Source of the DNA: an uncultured Psychrobacter sp.
GTDB lineage: Bacteria; Pseudomonadota; Gammaproteobacteria; Pseudomonadales; Moraxellaceae
DNA length: 64,000 bases
Direction: 5' to 3'
Assembly: GCF_947500265.1 (NCBI RefSeq)
Contig: NZ_CANMRN010000006.1
Span: forward strand, 62,001-126,000
Shown: piece after piece, positions 10,772 to 24,367 of the stretch
How positions within the stretch are numbered: position 1 is the first letter of the stretch
How the letters are laid out: every line of letters begins with the position of its first letter
Translations under genes and position numbers: made by a program
Notes under the pieces: model-generated
Seen by the model: the letters and a program-made list of their open reading frames with translations, nothing else
The model's database searches: none
What the model was told of the DNA's origin: nothing

Positions 10772-11209
10772 CTAAGCGCCTTGGTTTTGACGTTCTTTGA
10801 TTTCAGATAAGGTTTTGCAGTCGATACATTGGGTAGCAGTTGGACGTGCTTCAAGGCGACGTAATCCAATCTCTACACCACAAGTCTCACAAAATCCATA
10901 GTCATCATTTTCGATTTCTAACATAGATTTGTCGATTTTGCGGATAAGTTTGCGCTCACGGTCACGAGTACGTAATGCCAATGCAAACTCTTCTTCTTGA
11001 GTGGCACGGTCATTGATGTCTGGCATGGCGCTTGACTCATCTTGGATGTAGTTTTTAGTACGATCCGCTTCGCCAATCAGTTGGTTTTTCCAATCCAATA
11101 AAATAGCCTTAAAGTGCTCCAACTGCGCATCAGACATATACTCTTCGTCTTTGGCCGGCACATAAGGAGTAAATTTAACTTCACTCGGATTCGTGGTCAG
11201 GGTGCTCAT
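10772..11209 (-). CDS. dksA: RNA polymerase-binding transcription factor DksA
   Basis: A 145-residue secondary-channel regulator that acts with ppGpp on RNA polymerase. The central coiled coil runs from about residue 30 to 105 (MSDAQLEHFKAILLDWKNQL... RDRERKLIRKIDKSM). Its tip contains the DINDRATQEEE segment with the acidic residues typical of DksA (D-x-x-D-x-A). The globular zinc finger is a C4 type: CETC near residue 111 and CIDC near 133. AGGATACCC precedes the ATG. Transcription continues toward gluQ past a terminator. Confidence 0.97.
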   Translation of the reverse strand: MSTLTTNPSEVKFTPYVPAKDEEYMSDAQLEHFKAILLDWKNQLIGEADRTKNYIQDESSAMPDINDRATQEEEFALALRTRDRERKLIRKIDKSMLEIENDDYGFCETCGVEIGLRRLEARPTATQCIDCKTLSEIKERQNQGA

Positions 11210-11701
11210 ATGGGTATCCTACTTTTTCAAATTAATTCAATAAAACGACGTATCAAAAGACAAGACGTTATTAATGCTACAAACGCTACAATTTGTCCTT
11301 TTATCAAACGTTTCACCACTTGGTAATACAAGTAACACAGCTGATCAAATAATATCGTAGACTTTATATCCTGACAGTTATATACCGATTGTTAGGTAGG
11401 TTGTTATATAAACTTCGGTTTCAATAATACTGTCTAAAGCATGCCATAGGTCATTGATTGTGAAAACTGAGCTTGTGGTTAATGGGCCATCCTAGCTATC
11501 GTGCAGTGACTTCATATTAGATATTGGGCCACCCTTGCTTTATTTCATAAGTTGTATCATTGTTTGTAATAATAATGAAGTGATTTTTTATATTGAATGC
11601 ATATTTTATTTGTTCATCACTGCATTTTTGATTAGGAATTATTGACGAAAGCTATAAGTATAAAGGGCTAAGGGTTATACTATTCCCAATAATTCTGGGC
11701 G
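11210..11701. other. intergenic region upstream of dksA and downstream of cpdA
   Basis: About 490 AT-rich bases with no convincing gene. It must contain the dksA promoter on the minus strand. I see no strong terminator for cpdA and no repeat. Confidence 0.5.
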
Positions 11702-12541
11702 TCAAGTATCCAGTCTTTCAACCCAGCTTGCAACTGTTCCATTGTTGGCTAATTGCAACCAGCGATATCCTGGTAAAGCATATTCATCATAAGAAAAATC
11801 ATCTTCATAAGGTTTGAACTGATAGCAGGTAGATGGCGTGCTATATACCGTGACGCCTTGGCGCAGTCGAACTTGCTCTTGGTGAGTATGTCCACTGATC
11901 ACCACTTGTAGCTGTTCAAATGGTGCCATATGCTGCCAAAAACTCTCAGTGTTTTCTGCCATATGGGTATCAATCCAGTCAGAATCAACTGGAACAATAT
12001 GGTGGTGTAGGGCGATTAATGCGGGCTTATCACAGGTGCTGAGTCTCTCACATAACCAATTGATATCAGTGGGCGTGATCTCGCCTGCGACCTTACCAGA
12101 AATGGAGGAGTCTAATAACAATAGCTGCCAGTATTCAGTCTCAATGACATGACGACTTAACAAACGTGAGTCAGCAGGCTGAGCAACAAGCTCTCGTTGA
12201 AAAAACGGCAAGTCTTTACCGTTCTCGTCCGTCACATCATGATTACCAGCAATACAAGCAAAAGGAATCTGAGTCGCCTGTAATACAGTAAAGATATGAT
12301 CATAAATTGAGGACTTTACTCGATTGACCAAGTCACCGGTTACAATAATCAAATCACAGCGAATATCTTCACTCAGTGCCTGCTGGAGCACTGCTTCAAA
12401 ACTATGCTGACAAGCCACGTCATCACTATAGGTACTACTCTCATCAACAAAGACAGGCGTCGATAAATGCAAATCAGTAATCTGTAAAATATTTATCGTT
12501 TTATCAGAGGTGCTTAACTTATTGGCAGGATAGTTTGGCAT
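11702..12541 (-). CDS. cpdA: 3',5'-cyclic-AMP phosphodiesterase CpdA (Icc)
   Basis: A 279-residue calcineurin-like metallophosphoesterase that hydrolyses cAMP. All metal-binding blocks are visible in order: ITDLHLS (about 21), VTGDLVNR (about 69), GNHDVTD (about 97), ALHHHIVP (about 177) and ISGHTHQEQV (about 216). These fit the class III phosphodiesterase set D-x-H, GDxxD-like, GNHD/E, H and GHxHx. It stands alone between dksA and znuB, all on the minus strand, with long gaps on both sides. Regulation is not evident. Confidence 0.88.
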   Translation of the reverse strand: MPNYPANKLSTSDKTINILQITDLHLSTPVFVDESSTYSDDVACQHSFEAVLQQALSEDIRCDLIIVTGDLVNRVKSSIYDHIFTVLQATQIPFACIAGNHDVTDENGKDLPFFQRELVAQPADSRLLSRHVIETEYWQLLLLDSSISGKVAGEITPTDINWLCERLSTCDKPALIALHHHIVPVDSDWIDTHMAENTESFWQHMAPFEQLQVVISGHTHQEQVRLRQGVTVYSTPSTCYQFKPYEDDFSYDEYALPGYRWLQLANNGTVASWVERLDT

Positions 12542-12850
12542 TGGTTCAGTCCCTTATCGAATCACAACAATAAGTATTGTTAGCGCGAGTATGGATAAAT
12601 GAGCTACTATTTTTCACTGGGTATTTATAATTATCATGAATCTACTATAGAAGAGCACAGTGTTTGCCTAGAGCTTACTTTGACTCTAATCAACGATATT
12701 TATACTATCAACTAGTAATATCAAAGTTAGAGCCGACTTATAGTATTATCGAGCTAAAGTATTCATTATATTAATAAAATAAAGTCGAACAAAAAGATAG
12801 CGAAAAACAGTCATGTTTTATTTATTATAACGTATTTACAGCGACGCTAA
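12542..12850. other. intergenic region between znuB and cpdA
   Basis: About 310 AT-rich bases between two minus-strand genes. It should carry the cpdA promoter. I see no hairpin terminator with a T run and no open frame. Confidence 0.45.
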
Positions 12851-13654
12851 CTAAAGTTTTATCTTTATTAACTTCGAAAAAATGAGTGCAGTAAAAAATA
12901 AAGCAGCTAATATCAAGACGATAGAAAGACCTGTCTGAATATCTAGCCAGATACTACCCCACACACCAAGTGTCACACCCAGTTGAGCGATTATCAACGC
13001 TATAATCACCATTTGTTTTGGCGATGCTGACCATAGACGTGCGGTCAGTGCAGGTAGCACTAATAATCCGCTAATTAATAGACTGCCAACCGCCTGTAAT
13101 GCAATCGCACAAAACCCTGCCAGTACACCCATAAAGAACAGTCGTTGCCGTGTTGGGTTGATACCTTGAATACGTGCCAATGCTTCATGTGTTGCAAGCT
13201 TGATTTGCGCAGGCCAAATATAGATAAGCAGTCCCAAGCCAGCTAATACGCTACCAGCAAGCAAAGGCAAATCTGCCCAATCAAGATCTAGCAAATTGCC
13301 GAATAAAAACCCGAGCACATTGGCCTGTTGGTCAGTCAATTGGGTCAAAGCCAGTAAGCCTAGGCATAATAGCGATACTGACACGACTGCCAATACAGCA
13401 TCCGCTGGCAGACGCTCATCATCAATCAAGACCAGTCCCAGCACGACCATGACACTGACTAATGCAATGCCGATACCCATTGGCAGTTGCCACCACACAG
13501 CCAAAGCCACACCTAACAAAGTGCCATGGGCTAAGGCATCAGCGAAAAACGCCATACGCCGCCACAATACTAAGCAACCTAAAGGCGCTGATAATAACGC
13601 TAATATACTGCCAGCGATCCAAGCAGGTGCAATGATGGCTAACCAAGCAGTCAT
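12851..13654 (-). CDS. znuB: zinc ABC transporter permease ZnuB
   Basis: A 267-residue polytopic inner-membrane permease of the ABC-3 family, with about eight hydrophobic segments. Family landmarks are APLGCLVLWRRMAFFADALAHGTLLGVALA (residues 24-53), the EALARIQGINP coupling-helix region (about 157-167) and SLLISGLLVLPALTARL (about 190-207). It pairs with the ATPase ZnuC directly upstream and the periplasmic ZnuA to import zinc under limitation. It follows znuC by 112 bases and ends close to the znuB-cpdA gap. Confidence 0.92.
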   Translation of the reverse strand: MTAWLAIIAPAWIAGSILALLSAPLGCLVLWRRMAFFADALAHGTLLGVALAVWWQLPMGIGIALVSVMVVLGLVLIDDERLPADAVLAVVSVSLLCLGLLALTQLTDQQANVLGFLFGNLLDLDWADLPLLAGSVLAGLGLLIYIWPAQIKLATHEALARIQGINPTRQRLFFMGVLAGFCAIALQAVGSLLISGLLVLPALTARLWSASPKQMVIIALIIAQLGVTLGVWGSIWLDIQTGLSIVLILAALFFTALIFSKLIKIKL

Positions 13655-13766
13655 AATGAATGTCCGTAAAATTTTATAAATAGAGTAGAGCCGTATTATT
13701 TATATGTTTAATAGTTTCGGCTTTGATGATCTAGGTTTTGGCGATTTTGAGCCTTAATTACTGACG

Positions 13767-14564
13767 CTATAGCTCGCTTGGAGCATGGTGTTCACAGGCA
13801 TGAGGCTGATGCACGTATGGCTGCTCATAATGATGACCAAATAGCTTTTGAAATTCAGTACTAATAGCTAGCTCGCTTGGTTGTCCTTCACAGCAAATAT
13901 GCTTATTCAAACAAATGACGCGGCGGCTACCTTTCATGACCCAGTGCAAATCATGAGACACCACTAGCATGGCGCAACGTAAGAAATCCGGTAGCTCATC
14001 AATGAACTGATATAGCCAAACTTCAGTATCAGGATCGAGCCCCTGCATTGGCTCATCTAAGATAAGCAAGTTGGGTTTGTCTAGTAGCGCTCTGGCCAAT
14101 AGTACGCGCTGCGTCTCACCACCTGATAAATGCAACATCTGCCGTGACAGTAGGTGGGTTAATGATAAGTTATCAAAGATAAACTGTCGCTGCTCAGAGG
14201 TTAAACGTTTCTTATCTGCTTGCGCCAACAAATCGCAAACGCGCAATGGCAATATCGGTGGCACAGTAAATCGCTGCGGTACGTAACCAAGCTGTAGCGG
14301 CTGATGTGCTGTCATAGAGCCATCAGTTGACTCAATCAAGCCTAAGATGAGTTTGACTAGCGTTGACTTACCAGCGCCATTGGGACCGATAAGGCTGACT
14401 GTCTCGTTAACAGCAATGTCAATATCGATGTGAGAGAGCAGACGTTGAGGCCCAATATGGTAACTGATATTGTTTAAGCTCAATAATTTGTCAGCGTTAC
14501 TCACAGTACTGCTATTCGCAACAGCGGTATTCGACTGATTAGAAGGTAGGGTAGAGGTATTCAT
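13767..14564 (-). CDS. znuC: zinc ABC transporter ATP-binding protein ZnuC
   Basis: About 265 residues from the ATG at 14564; the frame opens 20 codons earlier, but that leader overlaps the gap to zur and is not family-like. Walker A is GPNGAGKST, the signature LSGGETQRVLLARAL, Walker B NLLILDEPMQGLD, and the H-loop VVSHDLHW. The C terminus is His-rich (HHYEQPYVHQPHACEHH), as in many ZnuC proteins, where it may bind zinc. It lies between zur and znuB on the same strand. The zur stop codon is only about 70 bases away, so zur-znuC-znuB may be one transcript. Confidence 0.93.
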   Translation of the reverse strand: MNTSTLPSNQSNTAVANSSTVSNADKLLSLNNISYHIGPQRLLSHIDIDIAVNETVSLIGPNGAGKSTLVKLILGLIESTDGSMTAHQPLQLGYVPQRFTVPPILPLRVCDLLAQADKKRLTSEQRQFIFDNLSLTHLLSRQMLHLSGGETQRVLLARALLDKPNLLILDEPMQGLDPDTEVWLYQFIDELPDFLRCAMLVVSHDLHWVMKGSRRVICLNKHICCEGQPSELAISTEFQKLFGHHYEQPYVHQPHACEHHAPSEL

Positions 14565-14636
14565 AATATGACAACGCATAGGTAAATAGACAATCGACGA
14601 ATCATGCTTAAAACGTTTACACAAACTATAGTAGCT

Positions 14637-15215
14637 CTACTGGCAAGCTTGACAACGACCGCTAAGCTCAATGACACTACGCTCAACCACAAACCCCACA
14701 TCTTGCTCGGCGAAGCTCATCATTTCCTGAACTGGGAGACTGCTGCATTCTTGCACGCGTTGACACTGATCGCAGATCAAAAAGGCGGCTGTATGTTGGG
14801 CACGAGGATGACAGCAGGGAACATAAGCATTAATAGAGGTTAATTGATGAATCAACCCTTCACTTAGTAAGAATTCTAAACTGCGATAAACCGTTGGCGG
14901 CGCGACATTTTTTGGCGCTCGTTTTTTGGTTGTCTTAGTGTCTACCGAAAGTGTTGGTGAGCTCGCTACTTTTTGAATATCGCTGTCATCAGGTGTAGAC
15001 AGTCGCATTTGCTGCAACTGAGTGATTAGGTCATAAGCGCCAACGGGCTGATCCGCCTCTAAGACCAATTGGTATATCTGCTGACGCAAAGGCGTAAAGC
15101 GCGCGCCATTTAGACGGCAATGCTCTTTAGCTGCTGCTAAGCGCTCATGAACATCATGCGGAGTCAGATCTTGCACATCATGCAAATGTTCGCAGATCGA
15201 TGAAGTAATAGACAT
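14637..15215 (-). CDS. zur: zinc uptake regulator Zur (Fur family)
   Basis: A 192-residue Fur-family repressor. The start at 15215 is chosen because TAGGAG precedes it; the upstream in-frame Met has no such site. The N-terminal winged helix has GARFTPLRQQIYQLVLEADQPVGAYDLITQL and the recognition region PPTVYRSLEFLLSEGLIHQL. The C-terminal half holds the zinc-site cysteines (CCHPRAQHTAAFLICDQCQRVQEC and the final CQACQ). An unusual Ser/Thr/Lys-rich stretch of about 30 residues is inserted just before PPTVYR, which makes the protein longer than typical Zur. Divergent znuA and a palindromic operator lie upstream, and znuC follows on the same strand. Confidence 0.92.
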   Translation of the reverse strand: MSITSSICEHLHDVQDLTPHDVHERLAAAKEHCRLNGARFTPLRQQIYQLVLEADQPVGAYDLITQLQQMRLSTPDDSDIQKVASSPTLSVDTKTTKKRAPKNVAPPTVYRSLEFLLSEGLIHQLTSINAYVPCCHPRAQHTAAFLICDQCQRVQECSSLPVQEMMSFAEQDVGFVVERSVIELSGRCQACQ

Positions 15216-15278
15216 GGTACAAGCTCCTAAAAATAGCATGGTAATCGCATGACGTTTTTTATGATAGCGTTTTTTATT

Positions 15279-15291
15279 GTTATAGTATAAC
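15279..15291. promoter_or_regulatory. candidate Zur operator between zur and znuA
   Basis: GTTATAGTATAAC is a near-perfect palindrome matching the GTTATANNATAAC form known for gammaproteobacterial Zur boxes. It sits between divergent zur and znuA, 64 bases before zur and 135 before znuA. A weaker half-match (GTTATCTAAC) lies nearer znuA at about 15400. No equivalent box is seen before znuC. Confidence 0.75.
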
Positions 15292-15425
15292 ATACTAAAA
15301 TAAGAACTGAGTGAATTGTCTTATAGTAGTCTTGTATATCTACCCTTTTTACAGGAGTTGGGCAGGGCACTATTACTTATACTTTCGTTATCCAATAATG
15401 TTATCTAACAATAAAAGAGCTTACT

Positions 15426-16319
15426 ATGAACGCTGTTTTTACTTACTCCGTACGTTCGCTTATCAAATTACAGCGCTTGCTAATGACAGGACTGATAGTT
15501 CTAGGAACTTTCACACTGAATGCACAAGCTGCAACGGTCAATGTTAGTAATTATCCTCTATTCTTGTTAAGTGAAGCAGTAACAGAAGGCGCACCATCAG
15601 CCAATCGACTATTGCAAGCGGGGGAGGTGGGACATCATGGTAGTATCAGCCCAGGTGATATCAAAGCAATCAAAGACAGTAAGTTCGTGGTATGGTTCGG
15701 TGAGCCGCTAGAAAACAATCTAGCAGCGAGCTTAAAAACAGCCCCAAATGCCATTGCTTTATTTGAGTTTGATGCATTCAATCGACATCCATTACGTGAT
15801 GTAAAGGGCGACGCTATCACGGGTACACTAGATCCACATATTTGGTTAGACCCTGAAAATGCCAAAGCCATTACCCGTGCATTGGCTGTGATTCATAGCC
15901 ATGCCAATCCGCAATATAAAGATCTATACCAAGCCAACGCGAAAAAATTTGCACAGCAACTAGACAAAGCAGTTACTGCATTTGAGAAAAGCTCTATTCA
16001 AAGTGCTTCAAAAACACGACCTTATTGGGCTTATCATGATGCTTATCAATATATCGAAGATAGCTTACACTTAACGCTCGTTGGCAGCCTTAGCGTAGAT
16101 CATCATCTCTCACCCAAAGCAAGCCAACTCCGTTGGTTGAATGAGCAGCGCCCAGCCAAGCAAATGTGTTTGGTTAGTCCAAGTGAGCCAGCGAAAGGCT
16201 TACTTGCGAAGCTACAACCAGTGAAGAGTACGGTACAGCCAGAAGATATGAGTAGTAGCGATGACTTTATCAGCGGTTGGCAGAATATGGCCAAACAGAT
16301 ATATCAATGTATCTCGTAA
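15426..16319 (+). CDS. znuA: zinc ABC transporter substrate-binding protein ZnuA
   Basis: A 297-residue periplasmic binding protein of cluster 9. A signal peptide runs to about residue 36 (MTGLIVLGTFTLNAQAA). Zinc ligands are expected in VGHHGSISPGD (about 73), DPHIWLDPENAKAI (about 138) and YWAYHDAYQY (about 203). The His/Asp-rich loop of enterobacterial ZnuA is missing, and the protein is correspondingly short. It is divergent from zur and shares a Zur-type operator region. It would deliver zinc to ZnuB/ZnuC, encoded on the other side of zur. Confidence 0.9.
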   Translation: MNAVFTYSVRSLIKLQRLLMTGLIVLGTFTLNAQAATVNVSNYPLFLLSEAVTEGAPSANRLLQAGEVGHHGSISPGDIKAIKDSKFVVWFGEPLENNLAASLKTAPNAIALFEFDAFNRHPLRDVKGDAITGTLDPHIWLDPENAKAITRALAVIHSHANPQYKDLYQANAKKFAQQLDKAVTAFEKSSIQSASKTRPYWAYHDAYQYIEDSLHLTLVGSLSVDHHLSPKASQLRWLNEQRPAKQMCLVSPSEPAKGLLAKLQPVKSTVQPEDMSSSDDFISGWQNMAKQIYQCIS

Positions 16320-16596
16320 TATAGTCAAAAACAGCAATTTGCTAGGATTGTTTGAGTTGGTTGTATAGCTTCGCTTCAAGCATTTATTACAGACTAAATA
16401 ATATAATAATCTTAGCAAAATGCGTTAGGTGACTGATAAAAGTCATATTTTACTTGCTTAATAGTTACGCTCTACCTATAATAAGTAGCGTTTTATTTTG
16501 GCCGAAAGGTAATGCCTGTAGAGTAAGTCATTCACGGATAAAATTATCATAAGTATGATATATTGTCCCAATGCTGTAAGGGCTATAGGAATACCG

Positions 16597-16995
16597 ATGA
16601 CCAAGCCTGCCAAACGCACGCAAAAAGACAAGATTGGCATCTATATTAAACGACAAGCATGGATACTATTTATCCTTATTATCATTGCTTGGTTAGTAGA
16701 TACTATTTGGCTACATAGTGAGCTTACGATAGCAAAAAGCGCTGCAATTGGTGCGCTACTAAGTTTTATCACTCAAGCAGTATTTGCGTTTTTTATTTTT
16801 TGGTACACCGGATATCGCGCGCGCCAACACATCGTTAGCCAGCTATATCGGGGTCAAATGTCAAAATGGTTATTGACCGTGTTTGGTTTTGCACTAATTT
16901 TTATTACCGTACAACCCCTATCTGCGCCAGCGCTGTTTATCGGTTTTATGGTAATGCAAATTAGTCACAGTTGGATGTTGTGGCATATACGCTAG
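16597..16995 (+). CDS. atpI: ATP synthase subunit I (AtpI-like)
   Basis: A 132-residue membrane protein from the ATG at 16597, which has AGGAA just upstream; the frame opens 14 codons earlier. Four hydrophobic segments follow a basic N terminus (MTKPAKRTQKDK). Segments are at about 20-36, 48-70, 90-108 and 112-130, the layout of AtpI, a small protein that helps assemble the c-ring and handle Mg2+. Sequence conservation in this family is poor, so the call leans on topology and on atpB being the next gene. Unusually, 676 bases and a terminator separate it from atpB. Confidence 0.75.
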   Translation: MTKPAKRTQKDKIGIYIKRQAWILFILIIIAWLVDTIWLHSELTIAKSAAIGALLSFITQAVFAFFIFWYTGYRARQHIVSQLYRGQMSKWLLTVFGFALIFITVQPLSAPALFIGFMVMQISHSWMLWHIR

Positions 16996-18538
<1,543 letters not shown>

Positions 18539-18553
18539 TTAGACATTCAATAG

Positions 18554-18820
<267 letters not shown>

Positions 18821-18937
18821 TCCGAAAGCTCAGTTGTAAATGTTTGGTATTCGGAGACTTTCTATCAAATATAGTCAAGATTTGACTACCAAACATGATC
18901 AATGAAACTGATTTTTCATTAACAAAGAGGTGATCAC

Positions 18938-19408
18938 GTGAATATCAATTTTACCCTCGTCGGTCAAGCCATTGCTTTTGCAATATTTGTGATTTTTTGC
19001 ATGAAATTCGTGTGGCCACCACTTATCGGTGCCATCAATGAGCGTCAGCGTAAAATTGCTGAAGGTCTGAATGCCGCAGAAAAAGCAAAAGCAGATTTGG
19101 CGACCGCGGAGCAAAATGTCCAGCAGGAACTTGATCTTGCAAAGACCAAGGCTGCCGCTCTAATCGAGCAAGCGAACAAGAGTGCCAATCAGCTCGTCGA
19201 AGATGCAAAATCGCAAGCCCAAGCGGAAGGCGAGCGCATTCGTCAACAAGCGCAAGCATCTATCGATCAAGAAATCAATCAAGCACGTGAATCATTACGT
19301 GCCCAAGTTGCTGAACTGGCTGTACTTGGTGCAGAGAAGATTTTGCAAGACAAAGTCGATGTGCAAAAACATGCCAGTATGTTAGACCAACTGGCGGCGA
19401 AGCTGTAA
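18938..19408 (+). CDS. atpF: F0F1 ATP synthase subunit b
   Basis: A 156-residue peripheral stalk protein. It starts with GTG at 18938 after an AAAGAGG ribosome site; [29 protein letters not shown] is the family-type single membrane helix. The rest is a long Ala/Lys/Glu/Gln-rich coiled coil (about 35-140: [17 protein letters not shown]...). atpH follows 13 bases later. Confidence 0.97.
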   Translation: MNINFTLVGQAIAFAIFVIFCMKFVWPPLIGAINERQRKIAEGLNAAEKAKADLATAEQNVQQELDLAKTKAAALIEQANKSANQLVEDAKSQAQAEGERIRQQAQASIDQEINQARESLRAQVAELAVLGAEKILQDKVDVQKHASMLDQLAAKL

Positions 19409-19421
19409 TTGTGAGGATATA

Positions 19422-20045
19422 ATGGCTGACTTATCAACCTTAGCACGACCGTACGCTAAAGCCGCGTTTGACTATGCCAACGAAAACGGCGCAGTCAACG
19501 AGTGGGAAAACTTCTTACTTGTTGCTAGCACTGTTGTCAATGACAAGTCGTTCAGTACTTGGCTAGACAATCCAGCTGTTTCTGCTGAGCATAAGTCAGC
19601 TGCTTTGGTCGATCTTTATGATACGCAAGTAGCTAGCGCTAATGATTCTGCTTTTAAGCAGTTATTAAGCGAAGCTCAAGGGACTAGCCTTGACAGTAAC
19701 GTAAGCTATCCAAAAGTATCAGTAGCACTTAGTAACTTCGTTAAACAGTTATCAGAACAAGAGCGTCTGGCGCTGCTTCCTGAAGTTTATGAGCATTATC
19801 GCCGTCACAAGGCAATAAGCTTAAAGCAGCTTGACGCATATGTGACCTCTGCCTACCCATTGACTGATGAACAGCGTCAAACGCTACAAATGCGTCTTGC
19901 TGCCTCGCTAAATGCTAGTGTAGTGATTCACGAATCAGTTGATCCAAGTCTATTGGCAGGCGCTACAATCAAAGTCGGTGACAAAGTCATTGATGATTCG
20001 ATGCGCGGCAAGTTACAACAGTTAAAAACACAGCTAACTGCCTAA
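19422..20045 (+). CDS. atpH: F0F1 ATP synthase subunit delta
   Basis: A 207-residue delta subunit that ties the stalk to the top of F1. N-terminal [26 protein letters not shown] and C-terminal [34 protein letters not shown] are family signatures. It is somewhat longer than enterobacterial delta (about 177 residues). The extra length lies in the middle (about 60-110). It has 13 bases upstream to atpF and 93 downstream to atpA. Confidence 0.95.
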   Translation: MADLSTLARPYAKAAFDYANENGAVNEWENFLLVASTVVNDKSFSTWLDNPAVSAEHKSAALVDLYDTQVASANDSAFKQLLSEAQGTSLDSNVSYPKVSVALSNFVKQLSEQERLALLPEVYEHYRRHKAISLKQLDAYVTSAYPLTDEQRQTLQMRLAASLNASVVIHESVDPSLLAGATIKVGDKVIDDSMRGKLQQLKTQLTA

Positions 20046-20138
20046 TGCCAATCATCAATACAGTCAAATATTGACTGTATGATTATAAGAGCAATTAAGT
20101 CAGTGGGCGGGTTATCATAAATTAAAGGAAACAAGGCA

Positions 20139-21683
20139 ATGCAACAATTGAATCCAGCGGAAATCAGTAACCTGATTAAGCAGCGTATTCAAGACCTTGA
20201 TGCGGGTGCAACTGCAAAGAATGAAGGCACGATTGTCAAAGTATCTGACGGTATCGTGCAGATTCATGGTCTTGAAGATGCCATGTACGGCGAAATGATT
20301 GAGTTTGAAGGCGAAATCTACGGAATGGCTCTAAACTTAGAGCGTGATTCTGTTGGCGCGGTAGTACTTGGTGATTACCTAAAGCTGCAAGAAGGTCAAA
20401 AAGCCTATTGTACTGGTCGTATTCTTGAAGTACCAGTAGGTCCTGAGCTGTTAGGCCGTGTTGTTGATGCTTTGGGTAATCCTATTGATGGCAAAGGTCC
20501 TATCGATGCCAAGATGACTGATAAAGTCGAAAAGATCGCTCCAGGCGTTATCGACCGTCAATCAGTAGATCAACCAGTAATGACTGGTTATAAAGCCGTT
20601 GATACCATGATCCCAATCGGTCGTGGTCAGCGTGAGCTTATCATTGGTGACCGTCAGACTGGTAAAACAGCAATGGCTATCGATGCGATCATCGCACAGA
20701 AAGCGTCAGGCATTAAATGTGTATACGTAGCTATCGGACAGAAACGTTCGACTATCGCTAACGTCGTACGTAAGCTTGAGCAAACTGGCGCACTAGAATA
20801 TACCACTGTTGTGGTTGCTTCAGCATCAGAGCCTGCAGCACTTCAGTATATCGCACCGTACTCAGGTTGTACGATGGGCGAATACTTCCGTGACCGTGGC
20901 GAAGATGCACTTATTGTATTTGATGACTTATCAAAGCAAGCAGTTGCTTATCGTCAGATTTCACTACTATTACGTCGTCCGCCAGGTCGTGAAGCTTATC
21001 CTGGTGACGTATTCTATTTACACTCACGCCTACTTGAGCGTGCATCACGTGTAAATGCTGATTATGTAGAAAAGTTCACTAACGGTGAAGTGAAAGGTAA
21101 AACTGGTTCTTTAACCGCTCTACCAATCATTGAAACACAAGCTGGTGATGTATCTGCATTCGTACCAACTAACGTGATTTCGATCACTGATGGTCAGATC
21201 TTCCTAGAGTCTAGCTTATTCGCCTCAGGTATCCGTCCAGCAGTAAACGCTGGTATCTCGGTATCTCGTGTTGGTGGTGCCGCTCAGACTAAGATCATCA
21301 AAAAGCTATCTGGTGGTATTCGTACCGCTCTAGCTCAGTATCGTGAACTAGCAGCATTCGCTCAGTTTGCATCAGATCTTGATGACGCAACTCGCGAGCA
21401 GCTTGATCATGGTGAGCGTGTAACTGAATTGATGAAGCAAAAGCAGTATCAGCCGATGTCAATCTCTGAGCAAGCAGCCGTTATCTATGCTTCAAACGAA
21501 GGCTTCTTAGCTGACGTACCTGTCGAAAAGATTGGTTCTTTCGAAGAAGCGTACCTACGTTATATGCATGATGAGCAAAGTGAATTGATGCGTGAGATTG
21601 ATGACACTGCGAACTACAATGATGATATCGCAGGTCGTTTAAAGTCATCTCTAGAGACCTTTAAACAAAATCACAGTTATTAA
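20139..21683 (+). CDS. atpA: F0F1 ATP synthase subunit alpha
   Basis: A 514-residue regulatory nucleotide-binding subunit of F1. It has the P-loop GDRQTGKTA (about 170-178), SRVGGAAQ and the diagnostic alpha motif in [14 protein letters not shown]. Full family length with an intact start ([17 protein letters not shown]) preceded by AAAGGAAACAAGGC. It is followed by an unusually long gap with a strong hairpin before atpG. Confidence 0.98.
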   Translation: MQQLNPAEISNLIKQRIQDLDAGATAKNEGTIVKVSDGIVQIHGLEDAMYGEMIEFEGEIYGMALNLERDSVGAVVLGDYLKLQEGQKAYCTGRILEVPVGPELLGRVVDALGNPIDGKGPIDAKMTDKVEKIAPGVIDRQSVDQPVMTGYKAVDTMIPIGRGQRELIIGDRQTGKTAMAIDAIIAQKASGIKCVYVAIGQKRSTIANVVRKLEQTGALEYTTVVVASASEPAALQYIAPYSGCTMGEYFRDRGEDALIVFDDLSKQAVAYRQISLLLRRPPGREAYPGDVFYLHSRLLERASRVNADYVEKFTNGEVKGKTGSLTALPIIETQAGDVSAFVPTNVISITDGQIFLESSLFASGIRPAVNAGISVSRVGGAAQTKIIKKLSGGIRTALAQYRELAAFAQFASDLDDATREQLDHGERVTELMKQKQYQPMSISEQAAVIYASNEGFLADVPVEKIGSFEEAYLRYMHDEQSELMREIDDTANYNDDIAGRLKSSLETFKQNHSY

Positions 21684-21732
21684 TTTAACGGGTTAAGCCG
21701 AATTGGTTATAACTGTAGCTTAGAGCTGATAA

Positions 21733-21767
21733 AGTGGCGCGTTGTCTGACCAGATATTTGCGCCACT
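21733..21767 (+). promoter_or_regulatory. hairpin in the atpA-atpG gap
   Basis: AGTGGCGC at 21733-21740 pairs perfectly with GCGCCACT at 21760-21767 across a 19-base loop, followed by GTTTT. It lies inside the atp operon, in a 216-base gap where most genomes have a short one. It may act as a partial terminator, an mRNA-stability element or a processing site that adjusts alpha against gamma levels. The function is inference. Confidence 0.55.
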
Positions 21768-21899
21768 GTTTTAACCATTATCGGTATTAGATCGCGTAAT
21801 GCCACAAGATATAAAATATTATTCTGTAGGACTGATGTTGTATATCAAACGATTGTCGCATGCGCCAATGCTTTTTAACCCTCTTATATTGGAATCATT

Positions 21900-22781
21900 A
21901 TGGCAAGCTTAAAAGAGATACGTGCCAAAGTCACCAGTATTAAAAGCACCCAGAAAATTACTCGTGCTATGCAAATGGTAGCGGCAAGTAAAATGCGCCG
22001 TGCGCAAGAGCGCATGGAAGTGGGTCGCCCGTATGCTGATAGTATGCGCCGGGTTATTTCACATTTGGTGCATGCCTCATCAGACTACAAACATCCGTAT
22101 ATGGTATCGCGTCCAGTCAATAAGGTTGGCTATATTGTCATTACCTCTGACCGTGGCCTAGCGGGTGGTTTGAATATTAACTTATTCAAAGCCCTAACTA
22201 AAAGTATCCAAGATTATCAAGATCAGTCTGTACAAGCTGAGTTTGCAGTCATCGGTGCCAAAGGTGTGAGTTTCTTCAAAAACTTTGGTGGTAAAGTTAC
22301 GTCGGCTGTGACCGATTATGGCGATAAACCAACGTTTGAACAATTGAATGCACCGGTTCAAGCGATGCTTGAAGACTATAGTAACGGTAATATTGACCGT
22401 ATCTATGTGGTCTACAACCGATTCGTCAATGCGATGACTCAGAAACCAACAGTTAATCAGTTGGTTCCTCTACCAGAGCAGTCATTTGATGATGAAGACA
22501 GTGGTCTACAGACAGAACTTAGCTGGGATTATATCTACGAGCCTGACATCAAGACGTTGATTGATGAATTGCTTGGTCGCTATATTGAGTCGATTGTTTA
22601 TCAAGCGGTAATGGAAAACATTGCCTCTGAGCAGTCTTCACGTATGGTTGCGATGAAAGCGGCAACAGATAATGCTGGTGACCTTATTAACGATTTACAG
22701 TTGGTTTATAACAAGCTGCGTCAAGCGGCGATTACCCGAGAAATCTCGGAAATCGTTGGCGGTGCTGCTGCTGTTTCATAA
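21900..22781 (+). CDS. atpG: F0F1 ATP synthase subunit gamma
   Basis: A 293-residue central rotor shaft. The N-terminal helix [20 protein letters not shown] and [13 protein letters not shown], the [14 protein letters not shown] segment and the C-terminal [41 protein letters not shown] are all canonical. Length is normal. atpD follows 38 bases downstream. Confidence 0.97.
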   Translation: MASLKEIRAKVTSIKSTQKITRAMQMVAASKMRRAQERMEVGRPYADSMRRVISHLVHASSDYKHPYMVSRPVNKVGYIVITSDRGLAGGLNINLFKALTKSIQDYQDQSVQAEFAVIGAKGVSFFKNFGGKVTSAVTDYGDKPTFEQLNAPVQAMLEDYSNGNIDRIYVVYNRFVNAMTQKPTVNQLVPLPEQSFDDEDSGLQTELSWDYIYEPDIKTLIDELLGRYIESIVYQAVMENIASEQSSRMVAMKAATDNAGDLINDLQLVYNKLRQAAITREISEIVGGAAAVS

Positions 22782-22801
22782 TTGACTACACCTATATATA
22801 G

Positions 22802-24253
<1,452 letters not shown>

Positions 24254-24367
24254 GTTGTATGAGCATAAGCTAACGAGTAGATATAATATAAACCTTGTAT
24301 CTACTCTTCAGTAACGCATCGCAGTTTTACTGTTTTTTGATCGCGCTTTGATGGTAAGGAATTAAGT

